A stretch of 64,000 bases of DNA from Saccharum officinarum (GCA_020631735.1 CM036191.1:42481309-42545308), one strand, 5' to 3'. Numbered from the stretch's first letter, positions 1 to 10,881 are shown. Numbers and translations: made by a program. Notes: generated from the sequence alone by a model not told the origin.

Positions 1-2
1 CC

Positions 3-1049
3 ACCCACCGACCTTGTTCGACCCTGTTTTCGCGAGCCTTTTGGCGAAGGGTCACGTCGTACTCCTGCCAGCCTGACGCCTCTTGCCCGAGTCTTGGATG
101 CCATTCTCAGACTGCTGGCATACCTGAGGATGTCACTTCAGACAGCACTGATGAGGACTACCAGCCCATCCCCAGGTACCGGTCTCCTCGGTCTCACGAC
201 CACGAGGCCGGTGGATCTGGCTCAGCCTCCCGCTCAGACCCAGCCATGGTGGCTATCCTTGAGAGGTTGACCCAGGCTCAGGAGCAGCAGCAGCAGCAGA
301 TACAGCGCCAGGCACAGGATACAGCTGCAGCACTAGCACAGATTCAGGCTCGTCAGGACGAGTTTCAGAGACAGCAGCTAGAGATCCAGAGGCAGCAGGT
401 TGAGATGCAGCGACAGAGTCAGCAGCAGTACATGGACCTCCTGCGCCATCTTATCACAGTTGGGGTACCTCCGCCTGCATCTGTCATGACTCAGGCTTTG
501 CATTCCAGTGGTCCGTCGAGTCAGGGACAGCCGAGCTTACAGTTTACATCTCCACAGCAGCAGGTTCCCCAGTCCTTTCAGTCCCCGAGCTTCACTCCTA
601 TACATACGGGGTTTACACCGTCAGACCAGCCTCGCCCGCATCTTCTGACAGGCACACCTCTTGGTGATTACAGTGCCACCTACAGCGAGTTGACTGGTCA
701 GCCGACACCCTCGCACACTACTACGTTTCACACTTCGTCAGGGTTGTCAGCTTCCGAGGCAGTCGTTCCACCAGTGACAGGGACAGGGACTACAGAGACC
801 CTCCCTTCTTCAGTTGCCTCGACAGATCCCCCAGCTACTGGCGCACTTCAGGCTCAGGTTACTCAGACAGATCCACTTGTTGCTACTCAGTCAGTGCCTG
901 TTCCTGCTCAGACCCCGACCGCTTCGCAGCCACGTGCTTCTTCAGAGGGTCAGCCAGATAGCTCAGACTCCGAGGATTCGCTTCACTTCGTGATCACTCC
1001 GCGCACCTCGGCACCCGACACGACTCCGTCTGTCCCCCCGTCAGATTAG
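3..1049 (+). CDS. 3'-terminal ORF of the copia element (partial, 5' end outside window)
   Basis: The frame is open from base 3 to the TAG ending at 1049, so the methionine at 246 is probably internal rather than the true start. Counting from that methionine, residues 1 to about 62 are a glutamine-rich heptad-like segment (repeats of QRQQ and EIQRQQ) expected to form a coiled coil. Residues from about 75 to the end are rich in Ser, Thr, Pro and Gln and look disordered, with an acidic Ser-Asp patch near the C terminus. No protease, integrase, reverse transcriptase or RNase H motif is visible, so this lies downstream of pol or at its very end. SIRE-lineage elements carry an extra ORF here, sometimes called envelope-like. 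I see no clear membrane segment, so I do not assign that role. Confidence 0.6.
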   Translation, partial: THRPCSTLFSRAFWRRVTSYSCQPDASCPSLGCHSQTAGIPEDVTSDSTDEDYQPIPRYRSPRSHDHEAGGSGSASRSDPAMVAILERLTQAQEQQQQQIQRQAQDTAAALAQIQARQDEFQRQQLEIQRQQVEMQRQSQQQYMDLLRHLITVGVPPPASVMTQALHSSGPSSQGQPSLQFTSPQQQVPQSFQSPSFTPIHTGFTPSDQPRPHLLTGTPLGDYSATYSELTGQPTPSHTTTFHTSSGLSASEAVVPPVTGTGTTETLPSSVASTDPPATGALQAQVTQTDPLVATQSVPVPAQTPTASQPRASSEGQPDSSDSEDSLHFVITPRTSAPDTTPSVPPSD

Positions 1050-1926
1050 ATTAGTTTTTGGCGCTTGATGCCAAAGGGGGAGAGAGAGTAGTTCCAGGGG
1101 GAGTTGGTTAGTGGGTTTTCGTTTTTCGTGTGCTACCTTCATGCATATCATGTTTATTTTTAGCATTGCATTTGTGTGACATTGTCGTCGAGTCATAAAA
1201 CTTCGAGTCTTAATGTCTTATTCGTCACTGTGATTAATATATGTCACCGTTTTAGCTATAGCTCCAAGGTTGTGCTTCCGTGCCTTACTCCGATTACTTA
1301 TGAGCTATATCTTTATGTGTACTAACGCTTTTTGTCTTATCTTATGAAGTACACTCTTTTGGCTTGGAGCACATAAGCAATTCCTAATCTTGTATGCTTA
1401 TTGTCTTTTGCTTATGTGAACCAAGCATGCTCGAAAACCTTCACTCTAATCCATTGAAACTTAGTGTTGTCATCAATCACCAAAAAGGGGGAGATTGAAA
1501 GCATCTAGGCCCCAAGGTTTGGTTTCGGTAATTAATGACAACACTTTATTACCATGACTAACGTGTGTTTTGCAGAAACATTGGTAAGTTAGGTCATGGA
1601 GGTGATAACTGCTTTGAGCACTGTGGCTTCGTGTCCCTTGATGGAAATCGTTTCGGTTTTCAAAAGAGTGACGTCAAGATTAAGGACGGTTAGTTCCGGA
1701 TGACGAAGTGTTGAGACACATTCGGAATAGTCGTTAGGATCTTCGTTTTTCTCTTTTGGCCGTACTATAAAGGGGGGCATGAATGGGTAGCTTGACCTAG
1801 GCGAGTCCTATGTTTAGGTGTGGTGCACACTTGTTAAACTTGGCGCTAGGCAACCCTAGATTGGCTCAAGGTTCAGTTAGAAGCAACTTGGTTGAAGTTG
1901 CGACGCGTTTCGGGCTGTTTTCTAGG

Positions 1927-2322
1927 CACCGGACGCGGTCTTCGGGAACACCGGACGCGTCCGGTGTATACGTTACCGCGACTAAGTTTCGGCCTTGACC
2001 ACCGGACGCGGTCCTCGCGAGGACCGGACGCAGTGGTCAGTGGCTGACACGTGTCACTCTGGGAGAACACCCGACGGACGCGATACTGGACTTGATCGGC
2101 GAGTCCGGTGCGAGTCCAGTAAGGTCCTGAGAGGACCGGACGCGTCCGGTCTTCAGGCATCGGACGCGGCCTCGCGTCCGGTGTGAGTCCAGTAAGCACC
2201 CTTGCACGTCGGACGCGTCCGGTGCTACCTGACCGGTGCGTCCGGTGGTTCGATTTCAAAAACGGGTTTTGACCGTTACGGGGGACCGGCGCGTCCGGTG
2301 TGTTGCACCGGCGCGTCCGGTG
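1927..2322. repeat. Cluster of CCGGACGCGTCCGG palindromes in LTR U3
   Basis: About a dozen full or half copies of a short GC-rich motif lie within 400 bp. Two are perfect 18-bp palindromes: CACCGGACGCGTCCGGTG at 1949-1966 and GACCGGACGCGTCCGGTC at 2134-2151. The motifs are dense in CpG and sit just upstream of the LTR TATA box, where enhancer repeats are usual. A regulatory role is inference. Confidence 0.6.
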
Positions 2323-2364
2323 ACCTCGTGTCAGAAAGTAACGGTTCGTTTTCTCTGAGGGGTG

Positions 2365-2372
2365 TATAAATA
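2365..2372 (+). promoter_or_regulatory. TATA box of the copia LTR
   Basis: TATAAATA lies about 870 bp into the LTR, just after the GC-rich repeat cluster and before a pyrimidine-rich stretch. That is the expected U3/R position for retrotransposon transcription towards the right. Confidence 0.6.
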
Positions 2373-3082
2373 CAACCCCTCCACCTCTTTTAGAGGTCTC
2401 TTGCTCATTCAAACATCTGAGAAAACCCTTTAGAGTGCAAGGGAGTGCAAGAGCTCTAGTGAGGATAGAGATTTGAGAATCAAAGTTTGAGTTTCCTCAC
2501 TAGTGATTCGAGAGTAGCAAGTGTGCATCCACCTCCTCATTTGGGCTCGTCGTGGTCAAGTGAGAGTTCTAGCTTGTTACTCTTGGTGATCGCCATCACC
2601 TAGACGGCTTGGTGGTGATTGGGAGTTTGGTGATCATCCGGCGGAGCTTGTGGATGACCCAACTCAAGTTGTGAGCGGTTTTGGGTGATTCGCCGCGACG
2701 GAGTGTCGAAGAATCAACCCGTAGAGAGCACTTGATCCTTGCGCGGATCAAGGGGGAGCGACACCCTTGCGCGGGTGCTCCAACGAAGACTAGTGGGGAG
2801 TGGCGACTCTCCGATACCTCGGAAAAACATCGCCGTGTTCCTTGCCCCTTTTACATTCAAGCAATTACTTTCTCGTATTTACTTTCATTGCTTGTTTTAC
2901 ATTCCTAGAATTGCCATGCTAGACTAGGATTGGAAACTAGGGTGCAAAACTTTTTAACGGTAGACTCTCTAGGAACACAAGTAGGCACTAGGGGTGAATT
3001 CCGGCTTGTAGGATTTAATTCTTGCAATTAATTTTTAGAGAAGCCCAATTCACCCCCCCTCTTGGGCATCTTGATCCTTTCA

Positions 3083-3903
3083 ATGAGGTTGAGCTGAGGC
3101 CAAGCGGCCATGGCGCGAGGCCAAGCAGAGGCAGAGTGCGGCGGCGCGGGGCCTGGCGAGCCATGACCGTGGTGCGGCTGTGCGGCAGCGCGGGACCGAG
3201 CGGCGACGCCAGGTCTAGTGAGGCGCATGGCGGGGCGAGCCGTGACTGAGGCGCGGCAATGCGGCAGCGCCGGGCTGGGTGAGGCACCTGGCCGTGCGGC
3301 GGTGCGGGGCTTGGCGAGCTGTGACCTGGGCCGCCACGCCGGAGTAGCTGTTGCCGCGCCGGAGCTGCTGCTGTGGAGGAGGTGCGGCCGAGCCGTGTGG
3401 GCGAGATCCAAATGCTGGATGTAGAAGTGGGGATGTGAAGTATGTGGGACCTACGAATTGGTGTCTCATCCCACTCCCTCGGATCCTGCAAACCAAACGT
3501 GGAACTGGGTTGAACCCAACTTTCTCAACCAAACATTAACCTTGTTGAACCCAACCCTAAAATCTGGGTTAGGTCCAATCTGACCCTGATGGCCCCCAAA
3601 CCAGACACATGCTAATACTACCTTGGTCCCACACACAAAAAAAATTCTCTTCCCGAAAAGTCAAAGATTTTAATTTTTGACCGAATACATATAAATAAGT
3701 ATTGATGTTTATGATGCGTAATAAGTATATAATTTGATTAATTATGTGATACATATATTTTATAATAATTTTAACTAGATATCTAAATATAGATAATATC
3801 TTCCACAAGTTTAGTCAAGCTTAACATTCTTTGACTAAACTTATTATGACAGGCCCACGGACCAGGCGTGCATGCATGCTGTTTCATTTCTAACACCCCT
3901 AGC
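3083..3903. other. No gene seen: GC-rich stretch, then AT-rich spacer
   Basis: From 3083 to about 3420 the DNA is very GC-rich and repeats variants of 'gcggcgcggggcctggcgagc', much like 27.96-28.37 kb. It is open in several frames at once, a composition effect. From about 3540 it turns AT-rich. I see no motif, splice structure or conserved domain. Confidence 0.5.
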
Positions 3904-4256
3904 ACTATGCTTAGGTGTTTGGATGGAAGGACTAAAGTTTAATAGGTGTCACATCGGATGTTAAATAGGGTGGCCCATGTGGTGTTCGGATACTGATAAA
4001 AAACAAATTACAGATTTGGTCAGTAATCCACAAGACGAATTTATTATGCCTAGTTAATCCGTCATCAGCACATTTTGCTGTAGCAATTAAGGATTAACCT
4101 ATCATTAATTATGAACTAATTAGACTTAAAAAATCGTCTCGCAAATTAGTCTTAATCTGTGTTTTTAGTTTCATAAATAGTTTATATTTAATACTTTGTG
4201 CATATGTCCTAGCATAAAGAGCCTAAAGTTTAGACGTGGGAACATACACGTTTTCT
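3904..4256. mobile_element. Degenerate MITE (gtttggat...actaaagttta family)
   Basis: The left edge reads gtgtttggatggaaggac and runs into actaaagttta. The right edge reads cctaaagtttagacgtggga, the approximate inverted complement. The interior carries 'acgaattta...attatgcctagttaatc' and its inverted counterpart 'cgtctcgcaaattagtc', typical of a widespread non-autonomous grass element. The ends are eroded and no clean target duplication is visible, so the coordinates are approximate. Confidence 0.6.
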
Positions 4257-4459
4257 AAGGGATATAATTCTACTAGCTAAATTGACAAGGTGTCTCTGGT
4301 TGGGAGGCTGCCCTGCCTGCCCCCGACTGCCCTTTTGTCCTGCCGAGTGCTCTGTCTGTCTGTGCCCCAGCTGCGGACCGGGTCCACTGGCAGGCACACA
4401 ACACACGCCACACGCCAGTCTTTAATGTGAGGTGCGGCCCGGCATCCATTTGGGAGGGA

Positions 4460-4485
4460 GGGGGGGGGGGGGGGGGGGGGGGGGG
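4460..4485. repeat. 26-base poly-G tract
   Basis: An unbroken run of 26 G, preceded by gggaggga. It could form a G-quadruplex and is also a place where assemblies miscount length. Confidence 0.9.
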
Positions 4486-4795
4486 TCACCACTCGCCAGT
4501 CGATACTAGTACTTGTTTGTTCTTCTCGTCTTCCTCCTCGCAATCGCAGAAGCAAGAAAGGCAGCAGGGGTGCTGGAAGCTAGGAGTTTCGCAAAGCCCC
4601 AAATACCCTCGGCAAAGCCCACTCGCTAAAAAAAGCGTCGACAAAGCTGTCTTTGCCGAGTGTTTTTTATCAGACCTGACACTCGGCAAAGGCTGAAACA
4701 AAAAAAACTTGAAAAAAATATGAAATTTTTTTAATTGGGGGAGGGCCCCACCGGCCAGCGCCCGCCCATCGTCTCCGTCGAAGTCGCAGCTACAT

Positions 4796-4860
4796 GGCCA
4801 GCGGGATTCGAACCCACGACCTCTCCCTCGCGCGGTACCTCCTCTAACCACTGCACTACA
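4796..4860 (-). other. tRNA-like (Pol III box A/B) remnant inside CACTA element
   Basis: On the minus strand the order is TAGTGCAGTGGTTAGAGG (box A-like), then GGTTCGAATCC (a perfect box B), about 45 bases later. No complete acceptor stem or sound anticodon arm can be built, so this is not a working tRNA. A cognate segment sits in the related element at about 40,566-40,578 (agcaggatttgaaccc), so the feature belongs to this transposon family. Confidence 0.5.
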
Positions 4861-4929
4861 TACTCACATGTGTCTATAAGTCATTTTGGTTCGCCACATA
4901 TTATACTAAACCGAGTGTAAATTGTTTGT

Positions 4930-5470
4930 TTCAGGTCCTAAACGAATTCAAATAAAAAAGTTGTCAACTATAAAGTTTCGTAACTTTTCGAGATCTACAC
5001 TTTTCATTTAGCAAGTTTTTCCATCCGAGGTTGTTTACAAAATTTGAATTTCAAATTTGAGAAATTTAAACATAGTTTTGCATGACAACATGATTTCAAA
5101 TCAAAAAGTTGCCAACTACAAAGTTTCATAACTTTTCAAGATCTACAAAGTTTATTTTGGTTGTTTTTCTATCCAAGGTCATTTGAAAAATTCAAATTTT
5201 AAAATTTTCAAATTCAAACGCAGTTTTGCATGACAAGATGATTTCAAATCAAAAGGTTGCCAACTACAAAGTTTCATAAATTTTTGAGATCTACAAAGTT
5301 TGTCTTGCTTGTTTTTCCATCCGAGGTCATTTGAAAAATTCAAATTTAAAAACTTTCAAATTCAAACACTGTTTTGCATCACAAGATGACTTCAAATCAA
5401 AAAGTTGCCAACTACAAATTTTCTTAACTTTTCGAGATCTACAAAGTTTATTTTGGTTGTTTGGTCATTT
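4930..5470. repeat. ~148-bp tandem repeats inside CACTA remnant
   Basis: The phrase 'catgacaagatgatttcaaatc' or a close variant begins at 5081, 5229 and 5377, a constant 148-bp spacing. Each unit continues through 'agttgccaactacaaagttt' and 'gagatctacaaagttt'. About three and a half diverged copies are visible. Confidence 0.75.
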
Positions 5471-5849
5471 GTTCATCTGACATGGTGGTTCTAACATATT
5501 CACAAATCTTATATATCTTTCTTGGAGTTTCATAAACTATAAAAGAGAGATATGTAAGATTTGTGAACAAATTTACTTTCACTTTGTCATATGAAGAAAT
5601 GACCAAAATAAACTTTGTAGGTCTTGAGAAGTGTTACAACTTTGTAGTTGAAAACTTTTTCATTTGAAGTAATTTTGTGCTTTAAAAATGTGATTTTAAA
5701 TATCTGTTTGCCTACTGCCTTCTTTGCCGAGTGTTTTTTCCTGGCCCGAGTGTTTTTTAGACAGTCGGCAAAGAAGCGGCTTTGTCGAGTTTTTTTTGCC
5801 GAGTGTTTTTTTGCACTCGGCAAAGAGCTCCTTTGCGGAGTGCCCGAAA

Positions 5850-6872
5850 AACACGAAGCTCAAATTGCAGTATTTTATCTATGGTAGGAAAAGGCTTGAA
5901 CCTGATAGTACCCTACTGTCTTATGGGGTAAAAGCAAACAGCACTATTCATGCTTGTACCTGGCTTCTTGGTGGAGCGTAAGTTAAGAATATTTTCTTGT
6001 GCCACCTCACCTATATATTTAGATTTTGTTTAATGTTATTGATTATTAAGTTATATATATAGTGAATGTCGAACATGCATGTCAACAAAAGCATTGAATT
6101 AAGCTTATAACAATGAAGCATGAACTAGCACAAGTACCTTTCTTTGTATATGATTATATGTTTTTTGCTAGATTAGCTACATGAAATAGCTTATTATTGC
6201 TTTCTTGCTTAAAGGAAATCATAAATAATCAATGACTAAGATTTGCCAATTCTTTTTTCCTCTTGGGACATAATAAGAGCATTGGTACTGAAAGGGTTCA
6301 ATAGTTCTTATGTCCACTTGCTTATATTTTTTCTTTAATTAATTTGTTTTATGTTTCTTATTGATTATATATTGTACATATTTCAGGGTGACCATGACTG
6401 ACTATCTCGCTGATAACCAAGATAAGTTTTCAGTAGAGGTTACTTTACCAAGCGGAAATGTTTCATTGGAGATGACCAAAATAGGATGTTTATTTTTATC
6501 AACATGGTTGAAATGTTTTACACGGGCATTTGCTAATTCCAAGAGCTGGAATGGGAATTTTACTAAAGATCATTTTAGAGTTGCTCGTGGACATGTTTTG
6601 GTTCAAACTGGTGCTGATGCTAATGTGAGACTTGACAGTAGCTCGATGAAAGCTGATATGGCTAGGTTGGTTCAGTACATAAGGGCAATCTTCTCCAACG
6701 ACAATTCAAATTTGGTTTCAAAGTTTCCACCATATATGGAAAACTTAATCACTTTCCTAGGATCAATGGGATCTCCCTCGTTATATAATACTGATAGGTT
6801 GTTCATAGAGACACACGTGTGTTGTGTGGAGTCAGCTGCCAGGGGTGTGCTATTAGTTATGGTGCAAAGAAA
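5850..6872 (+). pseudogene. Ubiquitin-like-domain gene remnant (two exons, 5' part lost)
   Basis: Exon a (to 5977) encodes the second half of a ubiquitin-like fold: a YGRKRLEPDSTLLSYGV segment, then STIHACTWLLGG. This matches the ubiquitin pattern (G-K-x-L-E-D-x-x-T-L-x-x-Y, S-T-L-H, L-R-G-G). It ends at a GTAAGT donor (5978). Exon b starts after a TTTCAG acceptor (6385-6386), and joining them keeps the frame: ...LLGGA then VTMTDYL. Exon b continues open for about 160 codons in a sequence I do not recognise. The N-terminal half of the domain is missing, replaced by the CACTA remnant ending near 5850. The terminal Gly-Gly is followed by more protein, so this would be a fusion or a precursor. 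The broken 5' end makes it a pseudogene here. Confidence 0.55.
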
Positions 6873-8077
6873 GTTCAAGGCAGGGATCCAACATAGGCCC
6901 TGTGAGACTTCCTTCTGCATGGCAGCAGCCCCAAACAGCCGCACGTTTAGGATTTCCACAGCCTTCAATGACAAGTTCAAGGCCGGGATCCTACCTAGTA
7001 GGCACTGGGAGACCTTCTTCATGGCAGCAGCCCCAAGCACCTGCAGCGCCCAGACCTCGACCTTCTCCTCCTGCTCCTACACCTACACAGCAGGAGTCCT
7101 CATCGTCGGAATTCGGATGGCAGACAGCAAGAAGGAAAGGGAAGGGCGAGAGATATGATTGAGGAAGCTGCGGGTCAGGTTCCCCAATCGTTATCTGATT
7201 ATTAGTCTTTTAATTTCTTTGAGTGAGATTGACATTGACTACTGCTCATTGCTGCCTGCCGGATCATGGACTTGTTTGTAAGCCGAGCCACGGCTTTGTC
7301 CAGCATATGACAAGCCGAGCCACGGCTTTGTGCAGCATATGACAAAACTCAGATTATGCATTTGACATCTTGATGGTCAATCAAGAAACTATCATGACTT
7401 TTATCTTTTAAAAACAAACTATTATGAAGAGCCTGAGTTGTCATTTAACCCCATTACTATCTTGTTAGCGTCATCTGTTCTTTGCAATTGGGGACGTTTG
7501 AGTTTTAGGATATGCACCGTTGCTTGCTGCACAACATAAGCTTAAGATCCACCGGCTGGGATGCAGCCATGAACAAGTCTACGTGACAAGAGGTGTGCCA
7601 CTTAGCAGATAGAAACGCACTCTCACGGCATGCATCACCACTTGTTTTCAAAACTTGGGCTCCCTTGCAACCTACATATGGATCTGGACTTCGAATGAAT
7701 CAAAATTAATACGTGCACTTGGCAAATCTTGAACGAAGCACCCAGGACGGTTGGGCAGCACGTGTGCATTTAACATCCACATAAAAATGCCATTTCTAAG
7801 ATAGCATTCACAAAATTCTCCATGGAGGGAGGGCACATTACAAGACAACGACAGACAACCAAAACCGCTCTCATGTCACAGTTGAGTATCAAATAGGGTT
7901 TCTCAAAGACAATGGCGAAGGCATAGCTCATACAGCCAAACACATGGTGAAGGCATAGGTTTGTGACCTTGTGGTCTTAAGTACATCGCCCTCTAGGTCT
8001 AGCCCCCCTCCCCCCAGTCCCCATGAGACAACATTACTCATGGACGTCTCCAAAAAGGCTGTCATACATCCAGTAAA
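6873..8077. other. No gene recognised; Pro/Gln-rich ORF tail and a 32-bp tandem repeat
   Basis: Bases 6902-7162 encode a Pro/Gln/Ser-rich frame ending in basic residues (WQTARRKGKGERYD) that overlaps the previous gene fragment in another frame. I cannot tell whether it is coding. At 7280-7343 a 32-bp unit (agccgagccacggctttgt...) occurs twice in tandem. The rest is ordinary AT-rich spacer; 7370-7420 resembles 14,150-14,190. Confidence 0.4.
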
Positions 8078-10840
8078 TCACTCCAGTTGTGCTTCCAGTC
8101 CACTCTTCTGCATCACTCTCTCCTCTTTTGTCTTCTGCATCTTTTCACTTAGGTCCCGACTGCATAGAAGAAAGCAAAGCCAACACCACAATCAACATTC
8201 CTGACTTCAGTACATGAGAAAGTAGAAAACTAAAACTGGTTGAGATGGGGAGTAGAAAATCAATGTTCAATTTTTTTATTGAAAGAAGTAATGCATATGC
8301 AACAATCCAACCAATAAGACCTTGCCTGTCACAAACTCCTTAGGAACACGACTAACTTTTTTGCAGAGTCATGGTCACTTGAGCTTTCTGACAAGTTTCT
8401 TCTGTCACTAGACATTCCTGATCCATGACTACTAGCAGCAATGGTAGAAATTCAGTTATGGGCATAGCCACCCTAGTCCTTACTGTAGTATTGATTTACC
8501 AATTGTGTTTCTTCTTTATGTAATCATAAGTACAAAATTGAATCCTTAATGAGAAGTGAACTAGCTAAAGAAAGAAATGACTTCTTTTTACAAGTATATA
8601 ACGATCAAGTTGGATTCCTGATGAGAAAACAAAGAGGCCCAGACAATATATAGTGTGCATTTTGTTTGGGTAGGTTGAGTTGGTCTATTGAAGGTGTTAC
8701 TTGTCGGAGGCAGGTTAATTTTTTTATATGGGTTGCTCTGGTTTGGTTTGGATCCCAAACAGTTACGAAAAGCCTACTGACAGATCCCGAATCCAAAAAA
8801 AGGGTGAACATTAATTGGTGTCCAGGATTCTCTCACTTAAGTTCAAGACAAGGATGTGTCGGCCTCCTCATGTATGGGGGTCGCATGCCAGTGACTCAAC
8901 GTCACTCCGAACTAAGTCCGGGAATGAGCACGCAAATGGGAGAACCATGATGAAACAAAGTCTGAAGAACTGACAGCATTTCTGTTGGTTCTCTTACTGC
9001 AAAGAGTTGCATTGTCTTCAAAATAAGAATGTTTGGCAGAGCAGGTGAAAGTTTGGTAATGCAATAATGATTTAGCAGATAAATCTGGTTATGTTTTAAC
9101 ACATCAACCAACTGTTAACAGATTAGCTAGTCATTTAAATGAGTACAAAGATCATGTCAATATTTTGATATCATAATTGACTAGTCACTTTAAACATAAT
9201 CAGTTAATCTTTATGTTTTAAAATGCACAGCTAAAACAACAATATAATAAGTAGTAACAACTTTAAGACTGAGAAGTGGTACAGGTAAGATGCCACAACA
9301 GAGGTAAACACAGGAAAAGATTTACAAAAAAATACTACCTTGTGATGGCATCCTCACTCAAGTAAGAGGAGAACTCGCTGGGGATGAAGCGATGGCCAAA
9401 GAAATTGTTCCTGCAGCCCCTTTTAGGGGGATATCCATCTTCTTCTTCCTCTTCACAGATATAGAGGGCCCTTGACAGCAGCTTCTTGTTCTTCATGTCG
9501 ACATCAATCATCCAGAAAAGGCCACGGTCCTTGTCCTTCAGCAGGAAGCAGATGACATTTGGATCAACCAAGCTAACCAAAGGAAAACTTGGTTGAACCT
9601 GTGGAAGACAGCTGTGGCCAGTGCCAAGAAGACGGAAGAACTCCTCTGCTCCTATGGTGGTGCTATCCATTGTCCATCTGCCTTCATGTATGTCATCCAA
9701 AGTCCATGTTGTTATGGTGAATGGAGGACATTTGGTAAGAATACAGACCAGCTTAATGATGCCAGCGTCAGTGACACAGACGGAGCGCATCGGGTCAGGT
9801 TCACCTGCATCGATGTACAGGCGGTGACACTTCAGAGCCTTTTTAGGCAGAGGGATGTAATGGAGCAACTGCTGATGATCTGGTTGGCTGTTGCTGTCAG
9901 CGAGGACATCGACGAGCAGGAGCCCCTGGTAGTTGTCTACCCAGCACAAGCGTCTGCCGATGGGCACCACGATGTCAGTCCTCCACGAGTAGGCCTTCAT
10001 CTTCGTGTCAGGAGGGATCTGCACCTTCTTAACACTCCATTCCATTGAAATGCCAGAGGCAGGAGGTGGATTGTGAAGCAAGCAGAGCTCAACCTCATAA
10101 CGCTCAGAAAACTTGAGTTGTGCCACCGTGAACTTGCCTTCGTCACCATCGCAGAGGATGCCGACACCTTCAGGCAACATGGTGCGCTGTCGCTGCTGCC
10201 GATGTGGTTTGCAGAACTCATCAAACTCGGGGTCGCTGTAGCCACCGTCGAAGCAGGGGGGAAGCAGAGTCAGTGACGGCGGCGAAGAGGAGCGGCACGA
10301 GTAGACGAAGTAGTCGATGGGGAAGGAGTAGCTGTCGTGCCACCACATTGGATCCTCGAAGGGGACGGTCATCCGGAAGAGAATGGAGTTGCGGTGGGCA
10401 GCGATGGCAGTGGGCTCCCGGAAGCTGATCGGCGGCCTGCCCGTCAGGTGGAGGTAGAGACGGGAGACCGCAGAAGGGTCGGCGATCCTGAGGGAGGCGC
10501 GGACGGGGCGGCCGGCGCAGTCGTGGGCGAGCGCCGAGGCCGTGGCGTCGTCTTCGACGACCCCGCAGCGCCGCCTGCTGCTCCGGTGGACGATGCGGTC
10601 GAGGATCAGCCACCTGGGGACGCGCGGCGGTGGAGGTGAGGCAGAGGGCATCTTCTTGTCCGGGGCGGACGACCTCGTCGGAGAAGGGGATAGCTTCCCC
10701 ACGCCGTTGCCGGGTGCGCGCGTCGGGGAGCGATTCCTCACGCCGTTCTCCCTCGTCAGAGAAGGAGGTAGCTCCTTCATGCCGTTGCCGGAGGCGCGCG
10801 TCGGAGAGCGGTTCCTCACGCCGTTCTCTGCTTCTTCCAT
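8078..10840 (-). CDS. DUF1618-family protein, gene A (two-exon model, 527 aa)
   Basis: Exon 1 (10840-9339) encodes a DUF1618 protein. It has the N-terminal PRWLILDRIVH motif, then a beta-rich middle, then GRRLCWVDNYQGLLLVDV followed by IPLP, the hallmark of the domain. Function is unknown; the family is expanded in grasses. I chose the methionine at 10840 (MEEAENG) because gene C starts at the same place; an upstream in-frame ATG at 10903 would add 21 residues. Exon 1 could end at an immediate TAG (9337-9335), but ACAAG/GTAGTA is a good donor. At 8160 an acceptor (tatgcag) leads to 82 bases (8159-8078) that stay in frame and add a 26-residue Lys/Glu/Gln-rich helical tail. The same exon pair is conserved in the remnant at 16.2-17.8 kb. 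Exon 1 also has a 26-residue N-terminal tandem duplication (10828-10673). Confidence 0.75.
10673..10828 (-). repeat. 78-bp coding tandem duplication in gene A N terminus
   Basis: Two adjacent 26-residue units each begin ENGVRNRSPTRA and end in a PS.TR motif. Gene C has one shorter unit (ENGIRKRAPGNG...SPSPTR), so the duplication arose in gene A after the paralogs split. It lengthens a basic, Ser/Pro-rich, probably disordered leader and leaves the conserved domain intact. Confidence 0.85.
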
Positions 10841-10881
10841 GCTGCCGCCGCAGCAGTGGAGATCGACGGCAGGCAGCAGGG

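Larger units (their letters stand above)
1..3082 (+). mobile_element. 3' end of a SIRE-type Ty1-copia LTR retrotransposon
   Basis: The window opens inside a retrotransposon running left to right. In order there is an open reading frame to 1049, a noncoding stretch with purine tracts (aaagggggagagag near 1074 and aaaaagggggagat at 1482-1495), and an LTR starting TG and ending CA. A long coding region after pol and several polypurine tracts are known traits of the SIRE/Maximus lineage. The gag-pol part and the 5' LTR lie outside the window. The lineage call is inferred from this layout and the LTR edge sequence. Confidence 0.8.
1496..3082 (+). repeat. 3' LTR of the SIRE-type copia element
   Basis: The LTR begins TGAAAGCATCTAGGCCCC directly after the purine tract and ends GGGCATCTTGATCCTTTCA, giving 1,587 bp with TG...CA ends. 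It contains a GC-rich palindrome cluster in the presumed U3 region, a TATA box, and a C-rich 3' end. Only one LTR is in the window, so insertion age cannot be judged. Confidence 0.8.
4586..5850. mobile_element. CACTA (En/Spm) element remnant
   Basis: Both edges are crowded with tttgccgagtg and its complement cactcggcaaa (near 4650-4695 and 5717-5845), the subterminal motif of a known grass CACTA group. The interior has about 148-bp tandem repeats and a tRNA-like segment, with no transposase, so the element is non-autonomous. The interior is recognisably related to the element at 40,258 and 52,986. Its right edge lies directly against the ubiquitin-like coding fragment at 5850, which it probably disrupted. 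Exact termini are not resolved. Confidence 0.65.

Noticed and set aside
4796..4860. A genuine tRNA gene
   Set aside because: Box A/B are present but no full cloverleaf can be built, and it lies inside a transposon.
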